A stretch of 5,492 nt of DNA, taken from Chloroflexota bacterium (GTDB lineage: Bacteria > Chloroflexota > Limnocylindria > QHBO01). Under the pieces are notes generated by a model, which had not been told where the DNA came from, did no database searches, and saw nothing but the letters and a program-made list of their open reading frames with translations. Positions within the stretch are counted from its first letter, which is position 1, and every line of letters starts with the position of its first letter. Position numbers and translations under genes: made by a program. The stretch is from assembly GCA_024636135.1 (NCBI GenBank), contig JAGXHP010000124.1, forward strand, positions 1 to 5,492. Reading direction: 5' to 3'. Of the stretch, positions 1 through 5,492 are shown piece by piece.

Positions 1-2078
1 CCACGCTCGAGGTCGACCTCGAGGCGGCCCTGCCGTTGCTGCGTCGCGCCGCCGATGCCGGTGCCACCGTCGTGGCCGAGAGCGGCATCGCCGATGCCAG
101 GGACGTGGCGCGCGTCGCCGAGTGCGGTGCGGCGGCCGTCCTGGTCGGCACCAGCCTGCTGCGCAGCGACGACCCCGCCGACGCGGCGACTCGGTTGGTC
201 CGTGCCGCACCCGCGCGCACCGGTTCGCCGACCCTGCCCTTTCCGACGCGGCCGGCGGTCAAGGCGTGCGGCACGCGCAACGCGGCGTCGATCCTCGCCG
301 CCGTCCAGGCCGATGCGGATCTCGTCGGGATCGTCCTGGATCAGCGGTCGGCGCGATCCGTCGACGTCGACCGCGCGGCCGAGCTCCTGCGCGGCGTGGA
401 GCACGTGCGCCCCGTCCTCGTCTTCCGCGCGCCGGATCGGGACGACGTTGCGGACGCCGTCCAGGTGACGGGGTCGACCGGGATCCAGCTTGCCGGCTTT
501 CCCACGCCGCCCCCGTGGACCGCGGAGCTGGCGGAGTCGCTCGAGACCGTCATCGGCGTGATTCATCGGCCCGACTCGGTTCGTGCAGCACTTCTCGCGG
601 CCGAGGCCTGGATCGCGGCCGGCGCGACCCACCTCCTGCTCGAGGGTGCACCGGCCGAGCAGGGCGGTGGAACGGGATCCGGAGCGCCGCTCGATCTCGC
701 ACGGCGTCTGAATCGGATCGTCCCGGCCGGCGTCGCCGGCGGTCTGACGCCGGGCAACGTGGCCCGTGCCGTGCGAGCATCGCGGCCGGCCCTCGTGGAT
801 GCGGCGAGTGGCCTCGAGCGGGCCGGAACGTCCGACCCGCGACGTATCCGCGCCTTCGTGCGCAACGCTCGGCAGGATCCCACCGGCACCGACCGGGTCG
901 ACACATCCGGCCGCTTCGGGCGCTTCGGCGGTCGGTTCGTGCCCGAGACGCTGATCCCCGCGCTCGACGATCTCGAGGCGGCATGGAGCGAGGCGCGTGC
1001 CGACCCTCGATACCGTGCTGAGCTCGAGCGCCTGCACCGTGACTTCGTCGGACGTCCGACGCCGCTGTTCCCCATCCCGGCGGCAGCGCTCGCGGACCGA
1101 GGCGGGCAGGGCGTGGGCGTGTGGCTCAAGCGCGAGGACCTGGCCCACACCGGCGCCCACAAGATCAACAACGCCATCGGCCAGGCGGTGCTGGCCCGGC
1201 GTATCGGCAAGCCTCGGGTGATCGCTGAGACCGGAGCGGGACAGCACGGCGTGGCCACGGCGACGGCCTGCGCGCTGCTCGACCTCGAGTGCATCGTCTA
1301 CATGGGCAGCACCGACATCGAGCGCCAGGCGCCCAACGTGCGCCGCATGGGCCTGCTCGGCGCCGAGGTCCGCCCGGTCAGCACCGGCAACGGGACGCTG
1401 CGCGACGCGCTCAACGAGGCGCTCCGCGACTGGGTTGCCAACGTCGGCGACACCTTCTACGTGCTCGGATCGGCGGCGGGTCCCCATCCCTATCCCGAGA
1501 TGGTCGCCACCCTCCAGGAGGTCATCGGCCGCGAGTCGCGCGCCCAGATGCTGTCGGTCATCGGGCGCGTGCCGGACGCGGTCGTGGCCTGCGTCGGGGG
1601 CGGGAGCAACGCGATCGGCATCATGCGCCCGTTCCTCGACACGGCCGCCCGGCTCATTGGTGTCGAGGCGGGCGGTCGTGGAGACGGCCTCGGCGACAAC
1701 GCGGCGTCGCTCGGCCTCGGAACTCCGGGCGTCCTCCACGGCGCCTTCACGATGCTGACGCAGGATGGCGCCGGACAGGTCGTCGAGCCGCATTCGGTCA
1801 GCGCCGGCCTCGACTACCCCGGCGTCGGGCCCCAGCTCGCTGCGCTGGCCGAAACGGGACGCCTCGAGGTCGAGCGCGCGACCGATGCCGAGGCCCTCGA
1901 GGCGACGCAGTGGCTGGCACGCACCTGCGGCATCATCCCGGCGCTCGAGTCGGCGCATGCCCTGGCCGCCGTCCTCCGCATGCTTCCCTCGTTCGCGGCC
2001 GACGCCCACGTCCTCGTCAACCTCTCCGGGCGCGGCGACAAGGATCTCGGCATCCTCGAGCACGAGCTGGCGGAGTGA
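1..2078 (+). CDS. trpCFB: TrpC-TrpF-TrpB fusion protein (5' end cut by the window edge)
   Basis: This is one open frame from base 3 to a TGA at 2076-2078, with 691 residues visible (numbered from base 3). Residues 1-75 are the C-terminal end of indole-3-glycerol-phosphate synthase, with the phosphate-binding ESGI (26-29) and LVGTSLL (around 49-51). About 180 residues, including its catalytic Lys and Glu residues, should lie upstream. Residues 85-290 form phosphoribosylanthranilate isomerase: KACG with the catalytic Cys89, GGTG (222-225) and AGGLTPGNV. Its usual catalytic Asp is Glu214, and the usual QLHG reads QLAG. From about residue 300 comes a full tryptophan synthase beta chain: HTGAHKINN with PLP Lys387, AETGAGQHG with Glu409, GGGSN (532-536) and NLSGRGDKD with Ser675. 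Lys-to-Glu and Lys-to-GGGSN spacings equal those of enteric TrpB. No start codon or Shine-Dalgarno sequence marks the domain junctions, so this looks like a true cytoplasmic fusion. trpA follows directly. Confidence 0.93.
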   Translation, partial: TLEVDLEAALPLLRRAADAGATVVAESGIADARDVARVAECGAAAVLVGTSLLRSDDPADAATRLVRAAPARTGSPTLPFPTRPAVKACGTRNAASILAAVQADADLVGIVLDQRSARSVDVDRAAELLRGVEHVRPVLVFRAPDRDDVADAVQVTGSTGIQLAGFPTPPPWTAELAESLETVIGVIHRPDSVRAALLAAEAWIAAGATHLLLEGAPAEQGGGTGSGAPLDLARRLNRIVPAGVAGGLTPGNVARAVRASRPALVDAASGLERAGTSDPRRIRAFVRNARQDPTGTDRVDTSGRFGRFGGRFVPETLIPALDDLEAAWSEARADPRYRAELERLHRDFVGRPTPLFPIPAAALADRGGQGVGVWLKREDLAHTGAHKINNAIGQAVLARRIGKPRVIAETGAGQHGVATATACALLDLECIVYMGSTDIERQAPNVRRMGLLGAEVRPVSTGNGTLRDALNEALRDWVANVGDTFYVLGSAAGPHPYPEMVATLQEVIGRESRAQMLSVIGRVPDAVVACVGGGSNAIGIMRPFLDTAARLIGVEAGGRGDGLGDNAASLGLGTPGVLHGAFTMLTQDGAGQVVEPHSVSAGLDYPGVGPQLAALAETGRLEVERATDAEALEATQWLARTCGIIPALESAHALAAVLRMLPSFAADAHVLVNLSGRGDKDLGILEHELAE

Positions 2079-2893
2079 TGGACGGGAGCGCGCACATCCG
2101 CTCGGCATTCGCGGGGGCGGCCGGAGAGGGACGCAGCGCCCTCATCGCGTACATCCTGTCCGGGTTCCCGACCGAGGCCGATGCGCTTTCGGCCGCCGAG
2201 GGTGCGCTGGACGGCGGGGCCGATCTGCTCGAGATCGGGGTGCCCTTCAGCGATCCACTGGCCGACGGCCCGACGATCGCCGATGCGGGCCGCGTCGCCC
2301 TGGCCGCCGGCGGCGGGCTGGCATCGGCCCTGCGCCTGGTCGGCGCCCTTCGCGCGCGCGGCCGGCGTCAGCCCGTCCTTGTCATGAGCTATCTCAATCC
2401 GCTCCTTGCGGCAGGCGACCACCAGACCCTCGTCGCAATCACCGCAGCCGGCGTGGACGGCCTCATCGTGCCGGACCTGCCGGCGGGGGCATCGAGCCGC
2501 CTCGAGCGCCTGACGGCCCAGCTCGGGCTGGCGATGTCGTTCCTGGTCGCGCCGAACACGTCGGAGCAGCGGGTCGAGGCGGCGATCCTCGCGTCCTCGG
2601 GCTTCGTGTACGTCGTTCCGCTGTTCGGCGTCACCGGCGCTCGGGACGCCGTCGCGGCCGGTGCCGGCGAGCTCATCGCCTCGGTTCGGCAGCGGGCCGC
2701 CGGACGGGCCCCGGTCGCCGCCGGCTTCGGGCTCAGCGCTTCATCCCAGGTCGCGGACCTGGCCGCCGCTGCGGATGGGCTCATCGTTGGCTCGGCGCTG
2801 GTTGCCGCCGTCCGAGACCACGGACCGGCGCGGATCGAGCCCTTCGTCCGGGAGCTGCATTCGGGGACAATCCGCGACGCACGACCCGGCTGA
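2078..2893 (+). CDS. trpA: Tryptophan synthase alpha chain
   Basis: The 271-residue protein has the usual TrpA length. It cleaves indole-3-glycerol phosphate to indole and glyceraldehyde 3-phosphate and passes the indole through a tunnel to the beta chain. The TIM-barrel landmarks are all present: LLEIGVPFSDPLADGP with catalytic Glu52 and Asp63 (Glu49 and Asp60 of the enteric enzyme, same 11-residue gap), VPDLP, the FGVTGAR loop, GFGLS and the phosphate-binding IVGSALV near the C terminus. The ATG at 2078 overlaps the TGA of the fused trpCFB gene by one base. GGAG at 2072-2075 lies only two bases before it, so translation is probably coupled to the upstream gene. The partner beta domain is part of the upstream fusion, so the alpha2-beta2 complex would have to form on a much larger beta polypeptide. 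The family call is near certain. Confidence 0.96.
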   Translation: MDGSAHIRSAFAGAAGEGRSALIAYILSGFPTEADALSAAEGALDGGADLLEIGVPFSDPLADGPTIADAGRVALAAGGGLASALRLVGALRARGRRQPVLVMSYLNPLLAAGDHQTLVAITAAGVDGLIVPDLPAGASSRLERLTAQLGLAMSFLVAPNTSEQRVEAAILASSGFVYVVPLFGVTGARDAVAAGAGELIASVRQRAAGRAPVAAGFGLSASSQVADLAAAADGLIVGSALVAAVRDHGPARIEPFVRELHSGTIRDARPG

Positions 2894-2927
2894 TCCCCGG
2901 ATCCCATGCCGGGCCGCGACGCCGCGC

Positions 2928-2933
2928 TATGCT
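2928..2933 (+). promoter_or_regulatory. Possible -10 element of a leaderless transcript
   Basis: TATGCT fits the TANNNT pattern and ends seven bases before the preferred ATG at 2941. That is the spacing expected if transcription starts at the start codon itself. The gene has no usable Shine-Dalgarno sequence: GGAG at 2936-2939 is one base from the ATG. No convincing -35 is seen. The hexamer also overlaps an alternative in-frame ATG at 2929. Readthrough from trpA, 47 bases upstream, would explain expression equally well. Confidence 0.3.
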
Positions 2934-2940
2934 CCGGAGC

Positions 2941-3693
2941 ATGTGCTTCGACGATGACGCGCGACCGCCGCTGCCGCCGATCCGCGGGGCGGCGCTCGAC
3001 GCCCGCGACCTGACCCTCACCAGCCGCGACGGCACGGCGATCCGCGCCTATGCAGCCCTCGCAGCGCAGGCGACCGGCAGCGGCATGCTCATCGTGCCGG
3101 ACGTGCGCGGGCTGCATCCCTACTACGAGGAGCTCGCGCTGCGTTTCGCCGAAGCGGGGATCCACGCCATCGCCGTCGATCTCTTCGGCCGGACCGCAGG
3201 CGACGAGCCGCGTGGCGCGGACTTCGACCACGAGCCGCACGTGATGCGGCTCGATCCCGACCAGGTGAATGACGACGTCGCCGCGGCCGCAGCCCGGCTG
3301 CGCGACCACGCCGAGAGCCTGTTCAGCATCGGCTTCTGCCTCGGAGGTCGCGTCAGCCTGCTCCAGGCGAGCACGGGGCTCGGCCTCGCGGGCGTCATCG
3401 GCCTGTATCCCTGGCCGGTGGGACCCCATCGGTCGGGCATCGCGGCTCCCGCCGACCTGGCCCCGAGCTTCGCGTGTCCGGTGCTCGCCATCTTCGGCGG
3501 CGCCGACCGCGGCATTCCCGAGGAGCAGCGCCTTGCCTTCGACCAGTCACTGGCGCGCGCCGGCGTTCCCCACCGATCGGTCACTTACGACGACGCGCCG
3601 CACTCGTTCTTCGACCGCACGGCGCAAGAGCATGCCGGAGCGAGCGTCGCAGCCTGGGACGAGATCCTGCGCTTCGTCGCCTCGCCCGGCTAG
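2941..3693 (+). CDS. Dienelactone hydrolase family protein
   Basis: This 250-residue alpha/beta hydrolase has the usual family length and no signal peptide, so it is probably cytoplasmic. The nucleophile elbow GFCLGG gives Cys133, FGGADR gives Asp189 and DAPHSFFDR gives His221, the Cys-Asp-His triad of dienelactone hydrolase in the right order and spacing. The N-terminal stretch IVPDVRGLHPYYEELA and VDLFGRTAG is the family's first strand and oxyanion region. The classical enzyme has Glu after the first strand, while here the matching residue appears to be Asp54. The start at 2941 is chosen because the protein then begins MCFDDDARPPLPP, a typical opening for such proteins. An in-frame ATG at 2929 would add four residues. 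The substrate cannot be read from sequence: classical members open dienelactones in chloroaromatic breakdown, but no such pathway genes are nearby. The end overlaps the convergent iron permease gene by four bases. Confidence 0.88.
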   Translation: MCFDDDARPPLPPIRGAALDARDLTLTSRDGTAIRAYAALAAQATGSGMLIVPDVRGLHPYYEELALRFAEAGIHAIAVDLFGRTAGDEPRGADFDHEPHVMRLDPDQVNDDVAAAAARLRDHAESLFSIGFCLGGRVSLLQASTGLGLAGVIGLYPWPVGPHRSGIAAPADLAPSFACPVLAIFGGADRGIPEEQRLAFDQSLARAGVPHRSVTYDDAPHSFFDRTAQEHAGASVAAWDEILRFVASPG

Positions 3694-4574
3694 GCGCCGA
3701 CCGGCGTCCGCTCCTGGGTCGGTGTGCGGGCGCCCGAGGGTCGAATCGGCCGCAGGTAGAGGGCCAGCACGGCCACGACGTAGGTGAGCCAGCTGAGCAG
3801 CGTGACCCACTCCGGCGTGCTCGTGTAGCCGACTAGAGCGCGAAGGATCGAGCCGACGACGCCCATGGCGCCGGCCTCGGGGTCGTGCGGCAGGATGGCG
3901 CTGATGTCGAACGCCGTGCTCGTGCCGACGCCGATCCATCCGATCTCCACGAACTCGTGTACCGCGTGCGACAGCAGCCCCGCGGCGATGAAGATCAGCG
4001 CGACGCCGGTCCAGGTGAAGAACGTGCGCAGGTTGATGACGCGCGCGCCGCGATACAGGCCGTAGCCGATGGCGACTGCAATGCCCAGGCCGATGACGGC
4101 GCCGACGAGCGTGCTGCTCGCCTGGGTGCCCGCGGCCGTGGCCTGACCCATGAGGAAGAGCGCCGTCTCGATGCCCTCGCGGATGACCGCGGTGAATGCC
4201 AGGACGCCGAGGCCCAGGACCCCGCCCTCCATGAGCGCGCGATCCACGCCGGCCTGGAGCTCGCCCTTGATGTTCGCCGCGGTGCGGCGCATCCAGAACA
4301 GCATCCAGGTCACGACGGCGGCGGCGGTCAGCATCGCGAAGCCTTCGAAGATCTGCTCGGCCGGCTCCTCGAATCCGCCGACCGTGCTGAACAGCACGAG
4401 CCCGACGACCACGCTGAGCGCGATCGCCGCCCCGGCGCCCAGCCAGATCTTGCCGGAGTGGCGTTGGTTTCCGGTCTTGGCGAGGTAGGCGAGAATGATG
4501 CTGACGATGAGGGCGGCTTCAACGCCCTCGCGGAGTCCGGTCAGCAGCCCGGTCGTCAAGAATCCGAAGTCCAA
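3690..4574 (-). CDS. efeU: FTR1/EfeU family high-affinity iron permease
   Basis: This 294-residue integral membrane protein carries two REGxE iron-binding motifs in membrane helices, REGVE (15-19) and REGIE (132-136), the hallmark of fungal Ftr1p and bacterial EfeU. About seven hydrophobic segments are visible, near residues 6-30, 43-63, 76-95, 117-142, 156-175, 186-203 and 255-276. Other EfeU-like stretches are FEGFAMLTAAAVVTWMLFWMR, NLRTFFTWTG and AFDISAILP. A short polar tail, residues 277-294, ends the protein. The start is TTG at 4574-4572: GAGGAA lies six bases upstream, and the first internal Met (81) is far past the first motif. The family moves iron across the cytoplasmic membrane, in E. 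coli together with EfeO and EfeB. No efeO or efeB is visible here, and the gene downstream is convergent, so it appears to be a single-gene transcript. Iron is the likely substrate, from the motifs and the operator-like site upstream. Confidence 0.93.
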   Translation of the reverse strand: MDFGFLTTGLLTGLREGVEAALIVSIILAYLAKTGNQRHSGKIWLGAGAAIALSVVVGLVLFSTVGGFEEPAEQIFEGFAMLTAAAVVTWMLFWMRRTAANIKGELQAGVDRALMEGGVLGLGVLAFTAVIREGIETALFLMGQATAAGTQASSTLVGAVIGLGIAVAIGYGLYRGARVINLRTFFTWTGVALIFIAAGLLSHAVHEFVEIGWIGVGTSTAFDISAILPHDPEAGAMGVVGSILRALVGYTSTPEWVTLLSWLTYVVAVLALYLRPIRPSGARTPTQERTPVGA

Positions 4575-4580
4575 CGCTGT

Positions 4581-4586
4581 TTCCTC
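4581..4586 (-). promoter_or_regulatory. Ribosome binding site deciding the efeU TTG start
   Basis: On the minus strand this reads GAGGAA, followed by six bases and then TTG. It is the only good Shine-Dalgarno sequence near the N-terminal end of the permease and supports the rare TTG start, since no ATG or GTG stands in a suitable place. Confidence 0.7.
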
Positions 4587-4631
4587 GTGTGCGATGTGGG
4601 GGTGGCGGTTCCGCTCGGGAACCTGCGGGAG

Positions 4632-4650
4632 TAAGGCTAGCCTTACCTCT
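4632..4650. promoter_or_regulatory. Predicted DtxR/IdeR-type iron box (operator of efeU)
   Basis: TAAGGCTAGCCTTACCTCT matches the published IdeR/DtxR consensus TWAGGTTAGSCTAACCTWA at 15 of 19 positions, counted by eye. Its left part lies in a 16-bp perfect palindrome, GTAAGGCTAGCCTTAC, at 4631-4646. The site covers the -10 and part of the spacer of the predicted efeU promoter, so a metal-loaded repressor bound here would block transcription when iron is plentiful. The regulator is not in the window. A manganese-type MntR relative or another palindrome-binding repressor is possible. Confidence 0.6.
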
Positions 4651-4662
4651 GACCTTCGTCAA
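4634..4662 (-). promoter_or_regulatory. Predicted sigma-70 type promoter of efeU
   Basis: On the minus strand TTGACG (4662-4657) is followed after exactly 17 bases by TAGCCT (4639-4634). The -35 matches the consensus at five of six positions; the -10 keeps the T-A-N-N-N-T frame. Transcription would start near 4627, leaving a leader of about 50 bases before the TTG start. Confidence 0.6.
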
Positions 4663-4725
4663 TCCGAATCACCGACGCTGGAGTCGGGATTGGCCGCTCC
4701 GTTCTCGCGCCCCCGAGGCTGCGTC

Positions 4726-4731
4726 TAGAAT
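4726..4731 (+). promoter_or_regulatory. Predicted -10 element of the acyl-CoA dehydrogenase gene
   Basis: TAGAAT matches TATAAT at five of six positions and lies 41 bases before the ATG at 4773, in the only intergenic space upstream of that gene. No clear -35 is seen; the best candidate, TTCTCG at 4702-4707 with an 18-base spacer, is poor. Confidence 0.45.
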
Positions 4732-4763
4732 CAGTTTCCCGCGTTGATGCCCCGACCCTCCAC

Positions 4764-4767
4764 GGAG
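4764..4767 (+). promoter_or_regulatory. Ribosome binding site of the acyl-CoA dehydrogenase gene
   Basis: GGAG stands five bases before the ATG at 4773. It supports this start, which also gives the normal family N terminus. Confidence 0.65.
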
Positions 4768-4772
4768 AACCG

Positions 4773-5492
4773 ATGATCGACTTTTCGCTGACCGATGCGC
4801 AGCGCGAGGTGCAGCGCACCGCGCGCGCCTTTGCCGAACGGGAGATCCTCCCGCGCATCGGCGAGATGGATGCCACCGCCACCTACGACCGCGGCCTGTA
4901 CGAGAAGATGGGATCGGAGGGGCTGCTTGGCCTGCCGATTCCCGAGAAGTACGGCGGCGCGGGCATGGACTACATCGCCTTCGCGCTGCTGTGCGAGGAG
5001 ATGGAGCGCGCCGATACGGCCTTCCGAGTGATCCTCAGCGTGCACACCGGGCTGAACTCGCTGACCCTGCTCCAGTGGGGGAGCGAGGAGCAGAAGCAGC
5101 AGTACCTCGTTCCGCAGGCGCGCGGCGAGAAGCTCGCCACCTTCGGGCTGACGGAGCCCGGCGTCGGGTCGGATGCCGGCAATCTCGCCACCACCGCACG
5201 CCGCGACGGTGACCGCTACATCCTCAACGGCAGCAAGATCTGGATCAGCCTGGCCGATACCGCCGACCATTTCCTGGTCTTTGCCAACGTGGATCGCAGC
5301 AAGGGCCACAAGGGCATCACCGCATTCATCGTCGAGCGCTCGTTCCCGGGCTTCAGCTCCGAGTCGCTCCACGGCAAGCTCGGCGTCCGTGCCGGCAACA
5401 CCGGGATCCTGACGTTCAGCGACTGCGAGGTTCCGGCAGCCAACCGCGTCGGCGAGGAGGGCGAGGGCTTCACGATCGCCATGAGCGCCATC
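4773..5492 (+). CDS. Acyl-CoA dehydrogenase (3' end cut by the window edge)
   Basis: The frame is open from ATG 4773 to the last base, giving 240 residues of a family normally about 380-390 long. Residues 1-122 are the all-helical N-terminal domain, opening MIDFSLTDAQREVQ. The middle beta domain shows the flavin and substrate-binding signatures TEPGVGSD (127-134), LNGSKIWIS (151-159), GITAFIVER and KLGVRAGNT leading to FSDCEVP (near 202-221). The C-terminal domain begins at about residue 230 with GEGFTIAMSAI. The enzyme would oxidise an acyl-CoA to the trans-2-enoyl-CoA with FAD and pass electrons to electron transfer flavoprotein. The catalytic Glu, and the C-terminal region that helps fix chain-length preference, lie beyond the window, so substrate is not assigned. 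The gene is divergent from efeU and has its own promoter-like -10 and ribosome binding site. No beta-oxidation partner gene is visible. Confidence 0.93.
   Translation, partial: MIDFSLTDAQREVQRTARAFAEREILPRIGEMDATATYDRGLYEKMGSEGLLGLPIPEKYGGAGMDYIAFALLCEEMERADTAFRVILSVHTGLNSLTLLQWGSEEQKQQYLVPQARGEKLATFGLTEPGVGSDAGNLATTARRDGDRYILNGSKIWISLADTADHFLVFANVDRSKGHKGITAFIVERSFPGFSSESLHGKLGVRAGNTGILTFSDCEVPAANRVGEEGEGFTIAMSAI

Noticed and set aside
6..23. An 18-bp perfect palindrome, CTCGAGGTCGACCTCGAG, that looks like a cloning polylinker (XhoI-SalI-XhoI sites) or an operator.
   Set aside because: It is in frame and encodes LEVDLE, a stretch expected at this point of TrpC. The surrounding frame continues as normal TrpC, so it is most simply a coding coincidence of GC-rich codon choice.
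1289..2077. Upstream extension of the trpA frame inside trpB, which would add some 260 residues to TrpA.
   Set aside because: The extension is Arg-rich shadow sequence in another frame of trpB. The ATG at 2078 gives the normal TrpA length and N terminus.
2895..2914. Possible terminator after trpA.
   Set aside because: CCCGG and CCGGG can form only a 5-bp stem with an 8-base loop, with no T-run after it. This is too weak to call.
2389..3429. A long minus-strand open frame opposite trpA and the hydrolase.
   Set aside because: It lies antisense to two genes with clear catalytic motifs, has no recognisable domain and is low-complexity in Arg, Ala and Ser. Long antisense frames are expected in GC-rich DNA.
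3885..4634. A 249-codon plus-strand open frame opposite efeU.
   Set aside because: The product is rich in Asp, Glu, Arg, Ala and Gly with no family signature, while the other strand encodes an evident seven-helix permease with both REGxE motifs.

Overview
The window is GC-rich, tightly packed bacterial chromosome with five protein genes and no sign of mobile or phage DNA. Base composition, codon use and weak -10 elements would suit a high-GC Chloroflexota or Actinobacteria-like soil or freshwater bacterium. That placement is inference with low confidence.

Left part (1-2893, + strand): the end of a tryptophan biosynthesis operon. One uninterrupted reading frame enters from the left edge. It encodes the C-terminal end of indole-3-glycerol-phosphate synthase (TrpC), then a complete but divergent phosphoribosylanthranilate isomerase (TrpF), then a complete tryptophan synthase beta chain (TrpB), all in one polypeptide. 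trpA follows with a one-base stop/start overlap. Together these proteins would carry out the last steps from phosphoribosylanthranilate to L-tryptophan.

Middle (2941-3693, + strand): a dienelactone-hydrolase-family alpha/beta hydrolase with an intact Cys-Asp-His triad. It starts 47 bases after trpA and may have its own leaderless promoter. Its stop codon shares a CTAG with the stop of the convergent gene on the minus strand.

Right part (3690-4574 on the minus strand, then 4773 to the edge on the plus strand): a high-affinity iron permease of the FTR1/EfeU family, and a divergently transcribed acyl-CoA dehydrogenase cut by the right edge. The 198-base intergenic region holds a good TTGACG-17-TAGCCT promoter for the permease. 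A 16-bp perfect palindrome covers its -10 element and resembles the DtxR/IdeR iron box. The acyl-CoA dehydrogenase has its own TAGAAT-type -10 and a clear ribosome binding site.

No new multi-gene system is visible. The points most worth a second look are the three-domain TrpC-F-B fusion, the substituted active-site positions in its TrpF domain, and the predicted iron-dependent operator on the lone efeU gene.
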